Notes: generated from the sequence alone by a model not told the origin. 26,638 bases of DNA from Bacteroides sp. CAG:1060_57_27 (GCA_001915575.1 MNQT01000021.1:1-26638), one strand, 5' to 3'. Shown: positions 1 through 8,767, counted from the stretch's first letter. Program-made: numbers and translations.

Positions 1-30
1 AGTATATATCACGACATTATTGATCTTTTA

Positions 31-91
31 TCATGATTTTTGTCAACTAGTGAATTTTTCCCATCATTTCATCATGAATTTTGTCAACTAG
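31..91. repeat. Pair of 20-bp direct repeats next to the recombinase 3' end
   Basis: Two copies of a 20-bp sequence, TCATGAtTTTTGTCAACTAG at 31-50 and TCATGAaTTTTGTCAACTAG at 72-91, differ at one base and start 41 bp apart. They lie in an AT-rich, gene-free stretch (1-152) just beyond the 3' end of a tyrosine recombinase. Spaced direct repeats at this place are typical of arm-type binding sites or att-region repeats, but that role is inferred from position only. Nothing else is visible in 1-152. Confidence 0.7.
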
Positions 92-152
92 GCCCATTTG
101 GTTTTTATTTCCAATCATAGCTTATGCGTTACAAAATCTAACCTTGATGTAA

Positions 153-1539
153 CTACATTTCGATTAGCCCCTTGAATGCTTTCATCGCAAGTACTGCCTT
201 TTCTTCCGCATCCAACTTCAGGTAGCGTCGCAGCTGGCTCTCGCTGCTGTGTCCTGTTATAGCCTGTATCGACGGCAGGAGGACACCAGCCTTGTACGCA
301 TTGGTCGCGAAGCTCCTCCTCGCCGTATGTGAAAGCAGCATGTCGCAAAACCTTCGTCCTCGCCGGGGATTGAGCCTCCTTTCGTCGAATCCGCAGTCCC
401 AGGTCCATCCGAGCAGCAGCCCGACGGTCTTTATGAGCCTGTTCATCTCGTTGGAGCTTACATGAGGCAACCGCCCTCCGTATTTGTCGATTATCTGCCG
501 CACTCTCCTGTCGAGCGGTATATAGACTTTCCTGTCGGTTTTCTGCTGTGTGAGCATGATGAACTCGTGCCCGCGGATCCTGGTTATCATCTCTCGGCCA
601 ATCCTCGAATAGTCCGAGACCCTCTGCCCGATCAGGCAACCTACGATGAAGACGTCTCTGACATGTTCCAAGGCCCGCACATGGGTGATGCGGCACTTGG
701 CGAGCTCCGACGACTTCTCTTCTTCGCTTACGTCGAGCCTTTCCAGTATCTTCCTTATGGAATCTTTGCTCGACAGATCGAGCTCGAGCATTTGCCGAAT
801 CTGTGCCGGTTTGAGGTAGATGTTGTCTACCTCCTCCTTTCTCGGAACGAAATCGGAATGCCTGAAACCGTCGCATTTGGTAAACTTGTCTTCAAATGCC
901 GCCTTCGCGACGGTGCGGATGTCTGTCATATACGAGTTGATAGCATTCGGCATCAGACCTTTTCTCTGCCAATATGCGATAAGATTGTTGCGCGTCTTCA
1001 TCGTCATGTCGTCGAGTTCCAGCGCGCAGGAGGATTCCTTCTGGTATTCCAAAATCTTGTTGTGTATGACTTTCAACCCTTTGATATAAGCTTCCGTGAC
1101 TTGTATGCAGCGCCCTCTTTTTGTCCTGCGCCCTGTTTCAAGGTCTTTTATATAAGAAGTAAGGAAATCTGTGAAAAGTATCCTGCTTCCGCGCTCGCCG
1201 GCTTCCGCGCTCGCCGGCTTCCGTATCAGACCCTTTGGCAAGAATGTCATATCTCGCATTCTCTATCAGGTATCTTGCTTTTCCCGGATCGAAATCGGGT
1301 GCTTCGAACTCGGACTTTATCCTCGAGAGCACTTGCGCGAACTGGCTGTATCTGAGGCCTGCGCTGTGAAGTATGGAAGAAGGGCTATATCTCAGGGAGC
1401 GGTATCTCTCCCATTCTGCCTGTCTGATAGTGAATCCCGTCACGACCTTGATGTTTGTCCTTCCTTTCCGGACTCGGGCATATACCGACCCGAAATCTTC
1501 TTTCCCTGCCTTTGTCAATTTTACAAAAATGAAATCCAT
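153..1539 (-). pseudogene. Tyrosine recombinase/integrase, frameshifted (or phase-off) by a 16-bp duplication
   Basis: This is a site-specific tyrosine recombinase of the Bacteroidetes type. Reading starts at ATG 1539 and gives a 133-aa piece that resembles the N-terminal arm-binding and SAM-like region (KLTKAGKEDFGSVYARVRKG). The frame is then lost at the duplicated 16-mer at 1185-1216. The rest (core-binding and catalytic domains) continues in another frame to the TAG at 153-155. Deleting one 16-bp unit joins the frames exactly and gives 456 aa. In that repaired numbering the catalytic set is complete: R301 (GQRVSDY), K328 (QQKTDRKV), H399 and R402 (HTARRSF), H425 (TGHSS) and Y434 (RRYLKL). 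So only the frame is broken, not the active site. The gene points away from the neighbouring headless susC, with about 130 bp between them. It could be the integrase of a mobile element or a local invertase for susC shuffling. Slippage between one and two repeat copies could switch it on and off. Confidence 0.88.
1185..1223. repeat. 16-bp tandem duplication inside the recombinase gene
   Basis: The unit GCTTCCGCGCTCGCCG occurs at 1185-1200 and 1201-1216, followed by 7 bases of a third copy (1217-1223). Sixteen is not a multiple of three. The upstream recombinase fragment has codon starts at positions divisible by 3 and the downstream fragment is offset by 16, so removing one unit restores a single frame. 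Confidence 0.95.
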
Positions 1540-1673
1540 ATGTTAAAAAATCTTTAGTTACGGTAAAAGTGCAAAATATAGTATCAAATAGTACCACTCG
1601 TATCGGAACGTCTGACATTGGAATCGCGGCATAAAGCACATATATTCTACAAATTCAAGAATCTGTAGATTGT
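1540..1673. other. AT-rich junction between recombinase start and the broken susC
   Basis: This 134-bp gap contains no gene. It is visibly more AT-rich than the flanking coding DNA and must hold the recombinase promoter, although no clean TAnnTTTG box was found. SusC-family homology begins abruptly at about 1671-1674, in the codons for the conserved plug motif (VVLITTKTG). To the left the same frame stays open only to a stop at 1632 and no longer resembles a SusC. The point is therefore a recombination or insertion boundary. Confidence 0.7.
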
Positions 1674-1796
1674 GTCGTACTAATCACCACAAAGACCGGT
1701 GCAGACCAGAGCGGCACCTCGCACGTCACCTACAACTTCCGCCTCACCAACCAGATGCTCGGAAAGAAAGCCGAAATATTCGATACACAGGAGTAC

Positions 1797-1830
1797 ATCG
1801 ACTACCAGACCTATATAGGACAGCTCGACC
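1797..1830. repeat. Inverted repeat arm A (susC head), partner 8251-8284
   Basis: Thirty-four bases starting ATCGACTACCAGACCTATAT match the reverse complement of 8251-8284 with one mismatch, at the 21st base. It encodes the IDYQTYIGQLD segment of both susC paralogues. It is the best shared tract near the point where the headless gene begins, so it is a plausible crossover site. Confidence 0.85.
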
Positions 1831-3881
1831 AGACTACCCTCGACGCAGTATGGGACGGTCAGGAGCACAACTGGTTCGATGCCGTGTTCGCTCCCAGCTG
1901 GTCTCAGCAGCACTCGCTGACCTTCTCCGGCGGCAACAACAAGGGCCACTTCTTCACCTCCCTCAACTACGTCGACAACGACGGTATAGTAATCGGCGAC
2001 AAAGATACCTACAACAGGCTCTCCGCTCAGATCAACGCCGACTACCAGCTGTTCAAGTGGCTCCAGGTCGGAACCAACACTTCTTTCGAGAAGTGGCAGA
2101 CGAGGAGCGTATCACAGTCGTCGTACGGCTCCATGCTCAACTCGGTGATGAGCATCGACCCCCTTACTCCCGCGTACTACAGCAATATCGAGGACTGCGC
2201 TCCTGAAATGCAGCAGCACTACTACGCAGGAGACCCCGTTCCCCGCGACCCCAACCACAACAACGACTTCTACGCAACTTCGAAGTACCTGACCGAGGCC
2301 ACCGGTAACCCCCTGTTCCAAAGGGACCGCAGCGATTCGTATAGCGGCGGTACCAACGTGCGCGGAACCCTGTTCGCAAACCTGACTCCGTTCGACGGGT
2401 TCACCTTCACCTCCCGCTTCGGCTACCGCATCTCGCAGAGCAGCAGCCACAGTTATTCGGAACCTTTCTGGCTCACCGGTATGGCAAACTCGACCCAGTA
2501 TTCGATTTCGGCCAACGTCAACACGAGCTACTATTACCAGTGGGAGAACTTCGCCAACTACACCAGGAGCTTCGGCAAGCACGACATCAACCTCATGGCC
2601 GGTATGTCCTACATCGAGAGCAACAACGACAACGCCAGCATCTCCTCTACAGGCACCGATATCCTGCAGTCCTATGCAGAGAACTTCCAGTACATCAACT
2701 ACCTCAAGTCCGATGCGGTTAAGACCGTAGGCAATGCACCCGGAAAGTCTGCGAGCATTTCATACTTCGGCCGCATAAACTACTCATACGATGACCGCTA
2801 CAGTGTGCAGGCCAACTTCCGTGCAGACGCGTTCGACTCCTCGAAGCTTTCCAAGCAGTCACGCTGGGGCTACTTCCCCTCATTCTCCGCAGGCTGGACC
2901 ATCAGCAACGAGAACTTCATCCGGGACAACGTAAGCCGCGACGTGCTCTCGTTCCTCAAGCTGCGCGCTTCCTGGGGACGCAACGGTAACGTAAACATCC
3001 TCAATGGATATCAGTACTCCGCCACCATCGCCGTGAACGACCAGTGGTATCAGTTCGACCCGTCTACCGGACAGGGAGACCTTACCTACGGCTCAGGCCC
3101 TACCTCGCTCTCGAACCCCGACCTGAAGTGGGAAACTTCCGACCAGATAGACGTAGGTCTCGATGCACGCCTGCTCGGCGACAGGCTCACCTTCGCCATG
3201 GACTGGTACAGGAAGACCACCAAGGACCTGCTCGTGCAGATTGCTCCCGTACCTGAAATCGGCGTGAAGAACACCTATGTGAACGCAGGCGACGTCCTCA
3301 ATACCGGCCTCGAGTTCGAACTTGGATGGCAGGACGACATCGGAGACTTCTCATACGGCATCAACGCAAACTTCTCTACCCTCCACAACGAGGTGCTCTC
3401 TCTCCACAGGTCTCTCGACCGTATCGACGGCCAGGTAGGAGGCGTGAGCGGACTTACCAACCGCATCCGCACCTCGTTCGAGGTCGGCTATCCTATCTGG
3501 TACTTCCGCGGCTACAAATATGCAGGCGTCGATGAGGCTACCGGAATTGCACAGTACTACGATGCGAACGGTGAAATCACCACCGCACCCGAAGAAGGGG
3601 ACATGCAGTACATAGGTAAGGCCATTCCCGACTTCACCTACGGTATCACTATCAACCTCGCATGGAAGGGCATCGACTTCAGCGTGTTCGGTACCGGTAC
3701 TGCCGGAAACGACATCTTCTCGCTGCTGTCATCTTACGACCGTCCGAGACTGAACTCTCTCAATGTTTACTGGAGAGACATGTGGACACCTGAAAATCCC
3801 GGAGCTAAGTACCCTGACATGCGTTCAGCTGCAACCCAGAATGACTTCTGGAGTTCAAGTGCGTCGCTGTTCAATGGTTCA

Positions 3882-3970
3882 TACTTCAAGTTCAAGCAGA
3901 TACAGCTGGGTTACACGCTGCCCGCCGATCTCACCAAGAAGGCCCTCATCAGCAACCTCCGCTTCTTCGT
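3882..3970. repeat. Inverted repeat arm B (susC tail), partner 6249-6337
   Basis: Eighty-nine bases match the reverse complement of 6249-6337 with three mismatches. The tract encodes YFKFKQIQLGYTLPADL through NLRFF in both susC genes. Identity at silent positions is much higher here than in the middle of the genes, which suggests recent duplication or gene conversion. Confidence 0.9.
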
Positions 3971-4125
3971 ATCGCTTGACGACTTCTTCACCATCACGAC
4001 CTATCCCGGCTGCGACCCCGAGACCGCTACCACCGGTAACTACAACGGTATGGGCTACGATGCGGGTACCTACCTCACCACCAGGAAGGTCGTCCTCTGT
4101 GTAAACCTCACCTTCTAAAAATCAC

Positions 4126-5964
4126 ATGAATATGAAAATCAAACTTATAGCTCCTATCGCGGCTCTTGCCGCAGCTGGTCTCCTCTCGGGCTGCAACCCC
4201 GAGCGTCTCGAGATCCCCCAGAAGGGCGTCGTGACAATGGAGAGCTTCTACCAGACCGACGAGGATGCCGAAGCCGCCCTCGTCGCCGCCTACCAGGGCT
4301 TCCTCTGGAATGTCTGTGCGAAAGGCACCACCGCCACCTACACTCCCTACCGCTTTGCCTTCAACCTCTGCGGAGATGATGTATATGCTGCCGGTGCGCA
4401 GTTCGGAGACAATGATTTCAACGCTTCACTGAACGAGTTCCGCTACGATACCTCGAATGAGATTATCCGCGATGCGTATGGCGGACTCTACTATGCGTTA
4501 TACTATGCTAACCTTGTAATCGATCATTTCGGTTCAAGGGAGGATGCCTCGCAGATAATGAAAAGTGCGGTCGCCGAAGCCCGTGTGCTCCGTGCTTTCA
4601 TTCACATGATGCTCGCAATCGGCTGGGGAACCCCTCCGCTCGTCGACCATGTTCTTGCCAGTAGCGACAACCCCTACAACTGCAGCACCGATCCCAACCT
4701 TGGCGGAATGGATCAGGCGGGTCTTCTCAGGTGGTGTGCAAATGAATGCGAACTTGCGCTTCCTAACCTTGAGGACAGGAACGGCTCCGGAGACAAGGCG
4801 GGTGCTGTGAAGGTAACAAAGGGTTTTGCAAATGCAGTGGCTGGAAAGTCATTGGTATTTGCAGGTGACTATGCAGAGGCTGCCAGGTATCTCGAAGCCG
4901 TAATCAGCTCAGGAAACTATAAGCTTGTTCCTGGCGAAAGGTGGGAAGAGAACTTCCATATCGAAGGAGATGCCAATGAAGAAAAAGTTTTTGAGCTGAA
5001 CCTCGAGTCTAACGCTAATCTGTCTGTATTCTGGGACATTGTAAACCGTTCTACTTGGATGGAGTGCCAGATGTGGAACTGGCGTTCAGACAAGTTCGTC
5101 TCCAGTCCTACAAATGCATATTCTTCTCTTGAAGGCTGGGGCGGATGCGGTGTTCCCAAAGCTTTTGCCGACGAGTTCAAGGAGAATGACGGCGTCGATT
5201 CATATCGTTTCAAGGGCTCTCTCATCAATATCGAAGACCTCATCTACAACACGGTCTATGGCGATCCTGAAATCGATGACCTGTCGCTTGAAGAGAAAAA
5301 AGTCAACAAAGACAAGCTCGGGATCGTGGCCCAGGGTCTCTACGGACAGTCCTTCTATCTGCCACTGAAACCGATAGCCAAGACCACCGACCTCCGCAAC
5401 CCGGGCAACAATACAAGGCTCAACAACTTTACCCTGATGCGTTACGCCGAGGTACTCCTCCTCTATGCCGAGGCCTGCGTACAGAACGGCGAGCCCGAAA
5501 AGGCCTTCCCCTATGTCCAGGAACTCCAGCAGAGGGCTAATTCCCAGACCGTCATCAGTTCTGCCTCAGAACTTACCATGGAGGTCGTAGAGAGGGAGAA
5601 GAAGCTCGAACTCTGGCTCGAGGGATGCCGCTGGCCCGATATGGTACGCTGGGGCCACACTGACGGCGTCGTAAATGCCGGCTCTGCTGTCCCTGTTCTT
5701 TATGACAAGCTTATCCGCGAGCCTGTCTGGGAGGATGTCCTCGACCCTGAAACCGGTAAGGTGGCCACCAAAGCTGATGAGAATGTCACATGGCAGCACG
5801 GCAGTGAGGAGAACAGCCGCTATTATACGGCAGATACCCACGAGGCGAAAGATAAAGGTTCAAATGTGGGATTCAAGGCAGGAAAGCACGAGCTCTTCCC
5901 GTTCCCCTACACGGTGACTTCGATCAACCCGAATATCACCCAGAATCCTGGTTGGACTAACTAG
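4126..5964 (+). CDS. SusD/RagB-family surface glycan-binding lipoprotein
   Basis: This is the 612-aa outer-membrane lipoprotein partner of a SusC receptor; it binds substrate as a lid over the barrel. The signal peptide ends in a clear lipobox, LLSGC with Cys23. Family features are the N-terminal SFYQTDEDAEAALVAAYQGF helix, TPR-like helices, the RYAEVLLLYAEACVQNG motif near residue 440, the EREKKLELWLEG..PDMVRWG stretch, and the C-terminal INPNITQNPGW ending. Length is usual for the family. The start is 7 bp after the susC stop, so the pair was built as one operon. The linked susC has lost its promoter and head, so this susD is probably silent in the present arrangement unless it has its own promoter. 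The substrate cannot be deduced; no glycoside hydrolase lies in the window. Confidence 0.95.
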   Translation: MNMKIKLIAPIAALAAAGLLSGCNPERLEIPQKGVVTMESFYQTDEDAEAALVAAYQGFLWNVCAKGTTATYTPYRFAFNLCGDDVYAAGAQFGDNDFNASLNEFRYDTSNEIIRDAYGGLYYALYYANLVIDHFGSREDASQIMKSAVAEARVLRAFIHMMLAIGWGTPPLVDHVLASSDNPYNCSTDPNLGGMDQAGLLRWCANECELALPNLEDRNGSGDKAGAVKVTKGFANAVAGKSLVFAGDYAEAARYLEAVISSGNYKLVPGERWEENFHIEGDANEEKVFELNLESNANLSVFWDIVNRSTWMECQMWNWRSDKFVSSPTNAYSSLEGWGGCGVPKAFADEFKENDGVDSYRFKGSLINIEDLIYNTVYGDPEIDDLSLEEKKVNKDKLGIVAQGLYGQSFYLPLKPIAKTTDLRNPGNNTRLNNFTLMRYAEVLLLYAEACVQNGEPEKAFPYVQELQQRANSQTVISSASELTMEVVEREKKLELWLEGCRWPDMVRWGHTDGVVNAGSAVPVLYDKLIREPVWEDVLDPETGKVATKADENVTWQHGSEENSRYYTADTHEAKDKGSNVGFKAGKHELFPFPYTVTSINPNITQNPGWTN

Positions 5965-5991
5965 TTCATAATTTTTTATCAGTATTGAACC

Positions 5992-6020
5992 GCGCCGGAG
6001 CTTCGTGCCCCGGCGCTTTT
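5992..6020 (+). terminator. Rho-independent terminator after susD
   Basis: A 7-bp GC stem, GCGCCGG (5992-5998) with CCGGCGC (6010-6016), is followed at once by TTTT. It lies 28 bp past the susD stop and fits an intrinsic terminator for the plus-strand susC-susD unit. Confidence 0.8.
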
Positions 6021-6026
6021 CATTCT

Positions 6027-6095
6027 ACAATCTCGGGATTAATTTTCCCACAATCTTGGGAATTTTTTCCCTATAATCTTGGGAATTTCAGCGAA
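6027..6095. repeat. Three 23-bp tandem repeats with small hairpins
   Basis: Units begin at 6027 (ACAATCTCGGGATTAATTTTCCC), 6050 and 6073, the last one degenerate. The second contains GGGAATTTTTTCCC, a 5-bp stem with a TTTT loop, and the first is similar. The array fills the space between the susD terminator and the 3' end of the convergent susC at 6101. It may act as terminator-like sequence for the minus-strand gene, or be a simple repeat expansion. Confidence 0.6.
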
Positions 6096-6100
6096 TCCCC

Positions 6101-8767
6101 TCAGAACATCAGACTTACGCCCAGCACAGCCTTGCGCGACAGCGGATAACTTCCTATGTCATATCCGGCCGAGCTTCCGGTTCCGGCGGTAGCGGTCTCG
6201 GGGTCGAACCCGGGATAGCAGCTGAGGGTGAAGAAGTCGTCGAGGGAGACGAAGAAGCGGAGGTTGCTGATGAGAGCCTTCCTGGTGAGATCGGCGGGCA
6301 GCGTGTAACCGAGCTGTATCTGCTTGAACTTGAAGTACGAACCGTCGAATACCGCGGCACTGGAGCTCCAGAACTTCCAGTCTGTGGCGACATGTCTCAT
6401 GTCGGGATATGCCGCGCCGCGCCTGTCGGGCGTCCATGAATCACGATAGTAACGGGCAAAGGTATTGGTCCTCGGACGGTCTGCAGAGTAAAGCAGCGAG
6501 ACTATATCGCTGCCTGCGGTACCGGTGCCGAGCACGCTGAAGTCGAAACCCTTCCACACGAGGCAGATGCTTATGCCGTAGCTGAGATCAGGAATGGACT
6601 TGCCTATGTACTGCATGTCGCCTTCGCCAGGATACAAGGTTGTACCACCGTCTGCATCATGATACAGCGCCGCTCCGGTAGACTCGTCGACTCCGGCATA
6701 GCTGTAGCCCCGGAAATACCAGAGAGGATATCCGGCCTCGGCTACGGAGCGTATGGAGTTGTTGCTGCCCGGAATGCCTCCGGAAACAACACGCCCTGCC
6801 CCGCCGCCGAGCGAAAGCACTTCGTTGTGCAGGGTGGAAAGGTTGGCCGATACGCCGTAGGAGAACTCCCCTATGCTGTCCTGCCATCCGAGCCCGAACT
6901 CCAGCCCGGTGTTGAGCACCTCGCAGGGCTCGTAGGAGCTGACCTTCCTGTACCAGTCCATTGCAATAGAGAGCCGGGAGTCGAAAAGGCCAGCGTCGAG
7001 CCCGAGGTCGAGTTGCGTCGTGGCCGAAGCCGCCAGAGCCTCGAGCGAAGCGGCGGGCAGCGCTTCCGTAGCCAGGATATAGTCGAAATCGATATCGGAA
7101 ATGCGTCCCCATGAGGCCCGGAACTTCAAGGCCGAGAGCAGGTCGGTACTGATGTTGTCGCCCACGAAACTCTCGCCGGCGATATTCCACGAGCCCGACA
7201 GAGAGTATGAATATACGCCGTGGCCCAGGGAAGCATACGAGCCGGGAGCATCGGAGCGGAAGGCCGCACTCAGGCCGTAGCGTCCGTCATAGCCGTATCC
7301 GAGCCGGGCGAAGTATGAAAGGCGGTCTGCACGCACGGGCCTGTTGGAGACATCCTTGTACGCATCAGAGAGAAGATAGCTGATATACTGGAACGGACTG
7401 TCGTACGCCTGAAGTATATCCGGGCCGGAAGACGCTATGGATGCGTTGTCGAAGGAGGCTCCCGTGAGTACGAGACCGGCCGCCGCCTCTACACTGTGCC
7501 TGCCGAAGCTGCGCCCGTATCCGGCAAAGTTCTCCCAACGGTAATAGTAGCCCGTATTGACATCGGCGGAAATCGAATAGTCCTGCGAGTTAGAGAAGGA
7601 GTTTATCCAATACGGCTTCGAGAAACTATGGCTGCTGTCCTGCGAGATGCGGTAGCCAAGGCGCGAGGTGAAGGTGAATCCCTCGAACGGGGTCAGTTCG
7701 ACGGACAGCGTTCCGCGCACGTTGATACCGCCGCTGCTTGCGTCAATCCGGTCCCTCTGGAACAGAGGATTACCGGTGGCCTCGGTGAGATACTTCGAAA
7801 AGGCATAGAAGTCGTTGCCGTGGCCGGGATCACGGTATATCAGATCCGGATTCTCGTCATACTTGGCTATCACCTCAGACGGGAACTGGTCGATTGAACT
7901 GTAATATGCAGGAGTCAGGGGATCAATCGACATCACGGAATGCATCATGGAGCCGTATGCGGCCGAAGACACCGACCTTGTCTCCCACTTCTCGAACGAG
8001 GTGTTGGATGCGACCCGGAGCCAGTCAAAAAGACGGTAGTCTGCATTTATCTGGGCTGACAGCCTCTTGTAGGTATCCTTGTCGCCCCGCACGATACCGT
8101 CGTCGTCCACATATCCGAGCGACGCGAAGAAGTGTCCCCTGCCGTTGCCGCCCGAGAAGGTCAGAGAGTGCTGCTGAGACCAGGCGGGAGCGAACACCTC
8201 GTCGAACCAGTCATGCTCCTGCCCGTCCCATACCGCATCGAGCGTTGTCCGGTCGAGCTGTCCGATATAGGTCTGGTAGTCGATATACTCCCGTGTACCG
8301 AACATCTCGGGACGTTTCCGGAGCGACTGTCCCACGAGCCGGAAGTCATAGCCCACATGCGAAGCCCCGCCGTCGCCTTCTCCGTTCTTCGTGGTAATCA
8401 GGATTACTCCGTCGGCACCCTCGGCTCCGTAAAGGGCGGCCGAGGAGGCATCCTTCAGTATCTGCACCGACTCTATAAGCGAAGGGTCGAGATAGCCGAG
8501 GTCTTCGACCCTGAGGCCGTCGACGATGACAAGCGGATCCTCTCCGGGGGCATAGGTATAGCCGCGCACACGGATTATTGCGGACGAGCCAGGAGCTCCG
8601 GAGGTATTGAGTATCTGCACGCCGGCGAAGCGTCCCTGCAAGGAGGCCGCGGCATCGGTATCGGATGATACCGGCTGCGCAGCCGCAGCAGAAGACAATG
8701 CCAGGCACAGCATCACGGCCGAGACGAGCCGCAGGACGGTAATACTGTAGTTGGACGATCTTTCCAT
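6101..8767 (-). CDS. SusC-family receptor, short form without TonB-box region and without SusD
   Basis: This is an 888-aa SusC paralogue. The start is taken at ATG 8767 because it opens a good signal peptide (MERSSNYSITVLRLVSAVML, cleaved near AAAAQ); an earlier in-frame ATG at 8866 would read a Pro-rich tail out of the HTCC 3' end. After the signal the protein goes straight into the plug (SLQGRFAGVQI about residue 42; VILITTKNG about residue 121). The usual carboxypeptidase-like domain of about 100 residues and a TonB box are not visible. Compared with the paralogue at 1674-4118 the barrel has lost roughly 46 residues, including stretches around the DWYRK motif. It ends in Phe (SLMF). It lies 34 bp downstream of the HTCC gene on the same strand and has no susD after it. 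It may be a degenerate receptor, or one alternative body at an invertible expression site. Confidence 0.9.
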   Translation of the reverse strand: MERSSNYSITVLRLVSAVMLCLALSSAAAAQPVSSDTDAAASLQGRFAGVQILNTSGAPGSSAIIRVRGYTYAPGEDPLVIVDGLRVEDLGYLDPSLIESVQILKDASSAALYGAEGADGVILITTKNGEGDGGASHVGYDFRLVGQSLRKRPEMFGTREYIDYQTYIGQLDRTTLDAVWDGQEHDWFDEVFAPAWSQQHSLTFSGGNGRGHFFASLGYVDDDGIVRGDKDTYKRLSAQINADYRLFDWLRVASNTSFEKWETRSVSSAAYGSMMHSVMSIDPLTPAYYSSIDQFPSEVIAKYDENPDLIYRDPGHGNDFYAFSKYLTEATGNPLFQRDRIDASSGGINVRGTLSVELTPFEGFTFTSRLGYRISQDSSHSFSKPYWINSFSNSQDYSISADVNTGYYYRWENFAGYGRSFGRHSVEAAAGLVLTGASFDNASIASSGPDILQAYDSPFQYISYLLSDAYKDVSNRPVRADRLSYFARLGYGYDGRYGLSAAFRSDAPGSYASLGHGVYSYSLSGSWNIAGESFVGDNISTDLLSALKFRASWGRISDIDFDYILATEALPAASLEALAASATTQLDLGLDAGLFDSRLSIAMDWYRKVSSYEPCEVLNTGLEFGLGWQDSIGEFSYGVSANLSTLHNEVLSLGGGAGRVVSGGIPGSNNSIRSVAEAGYPLWYFRGYSYAGVDESTGAALYHDADGGTTLYPGEGDMQYIGKSIPDLSYGISICLVWKGFDFSVLGTGTAGSDIVSLLYSADRPRTNTFARYYRDSWTPDRRGAAYPDMRHVATDWKFWSSSAAVFDGSYFKFKQIQLGYTLPADLTRKALISNLRFFVSLDDFFTLSCYPGFDPETATAGTGSSAGYDIGSYPLSRKAVLGVSLMF
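6249..6337. repeat. Inverted repeat arm B' (susC tail), partner 3882-3970
   Basis: This is the reverse-complement copy of 3882-3970, with 3 mismatches in 89 bases. It lies in the 3' part of the minus-strand susC. Confidence 0.9.
8251..8284. repeat. Inverted repeat arm A' (susC head), partner 1797-1830
   Basis: This is the reverse-complement copy of 1797-1830, with one mismatch in 34 bases. It lies about 160 codons into the minus-strand susC. Recombination with its partner would invert about 6.5 kb and exchange susC bodies while keeping this head. Confidence 0.85.

Larger units (their letters stand above)
1674..4118 (+). pseudogene. Headless SusC-family TonB-dependent receptor (5' truncated)
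   Basis: This encodes 814 residues of a SusC/RagA outer-membrane receptor, starting inside the plug at the VVLITTKTG motif and running to a normal C-terminal Phe (VNLTF), the residue needed for barrel insertion. The signal peptide, carboxypeptidase-like N-terminal domain, TonB box and first half of the plug are missing, and there is no promoter. An ATG at 1755 (MLGKKA) lies inside conserved sequence and would give no export signal, so it is unlikely to be a real start. The body has no internal stop and keeps typical motifs (YPIWYFRGYKYAGVD; FKFKQIQLGYTLPADL). It aligns throughout with the inverted paralogue at 8767-6101. It is followed 7 bp later by susD. The intact frame suggests either a recent break or a silent cassette that regains a head by recombination. 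Confidence 0.9.

Noticed and set aside
31..91. CRISPR-like repeat
   Set aside because: Only two copies of 20 bp, with a 21-bp gap and no cas gene.
462..1355. Long open frame on the plus strand across the recombinase
   Set aside because: It is antisense to a recombinase with recognisable catalytic motifs and shows no domain of its own.
1671..1740. Exact inverted recombination site between the two susC genes right at the break
   Set aside because: Base-by-base comparison of 1671-1740 with the reverse complement of 8341-8415 shows only short matches of about 5-6 bases; the good inverted repeat lies further downstream (1797-1830).
1755..4118. Headless SusC as an intact gene starting at ATG 1755
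   Set aside because: That Met lies inside conserved sequence, homology continues upstream to about 1674, and no export signal would be present.
5957..5980. Similarity of the susD end (AACTAGTTCATAATTTTT) to the repeats at 44-60
   Set aside because: Shared bases are few, AT-rich and interrupted; the AACTAG match includes the susD stop codon and is likely chance.
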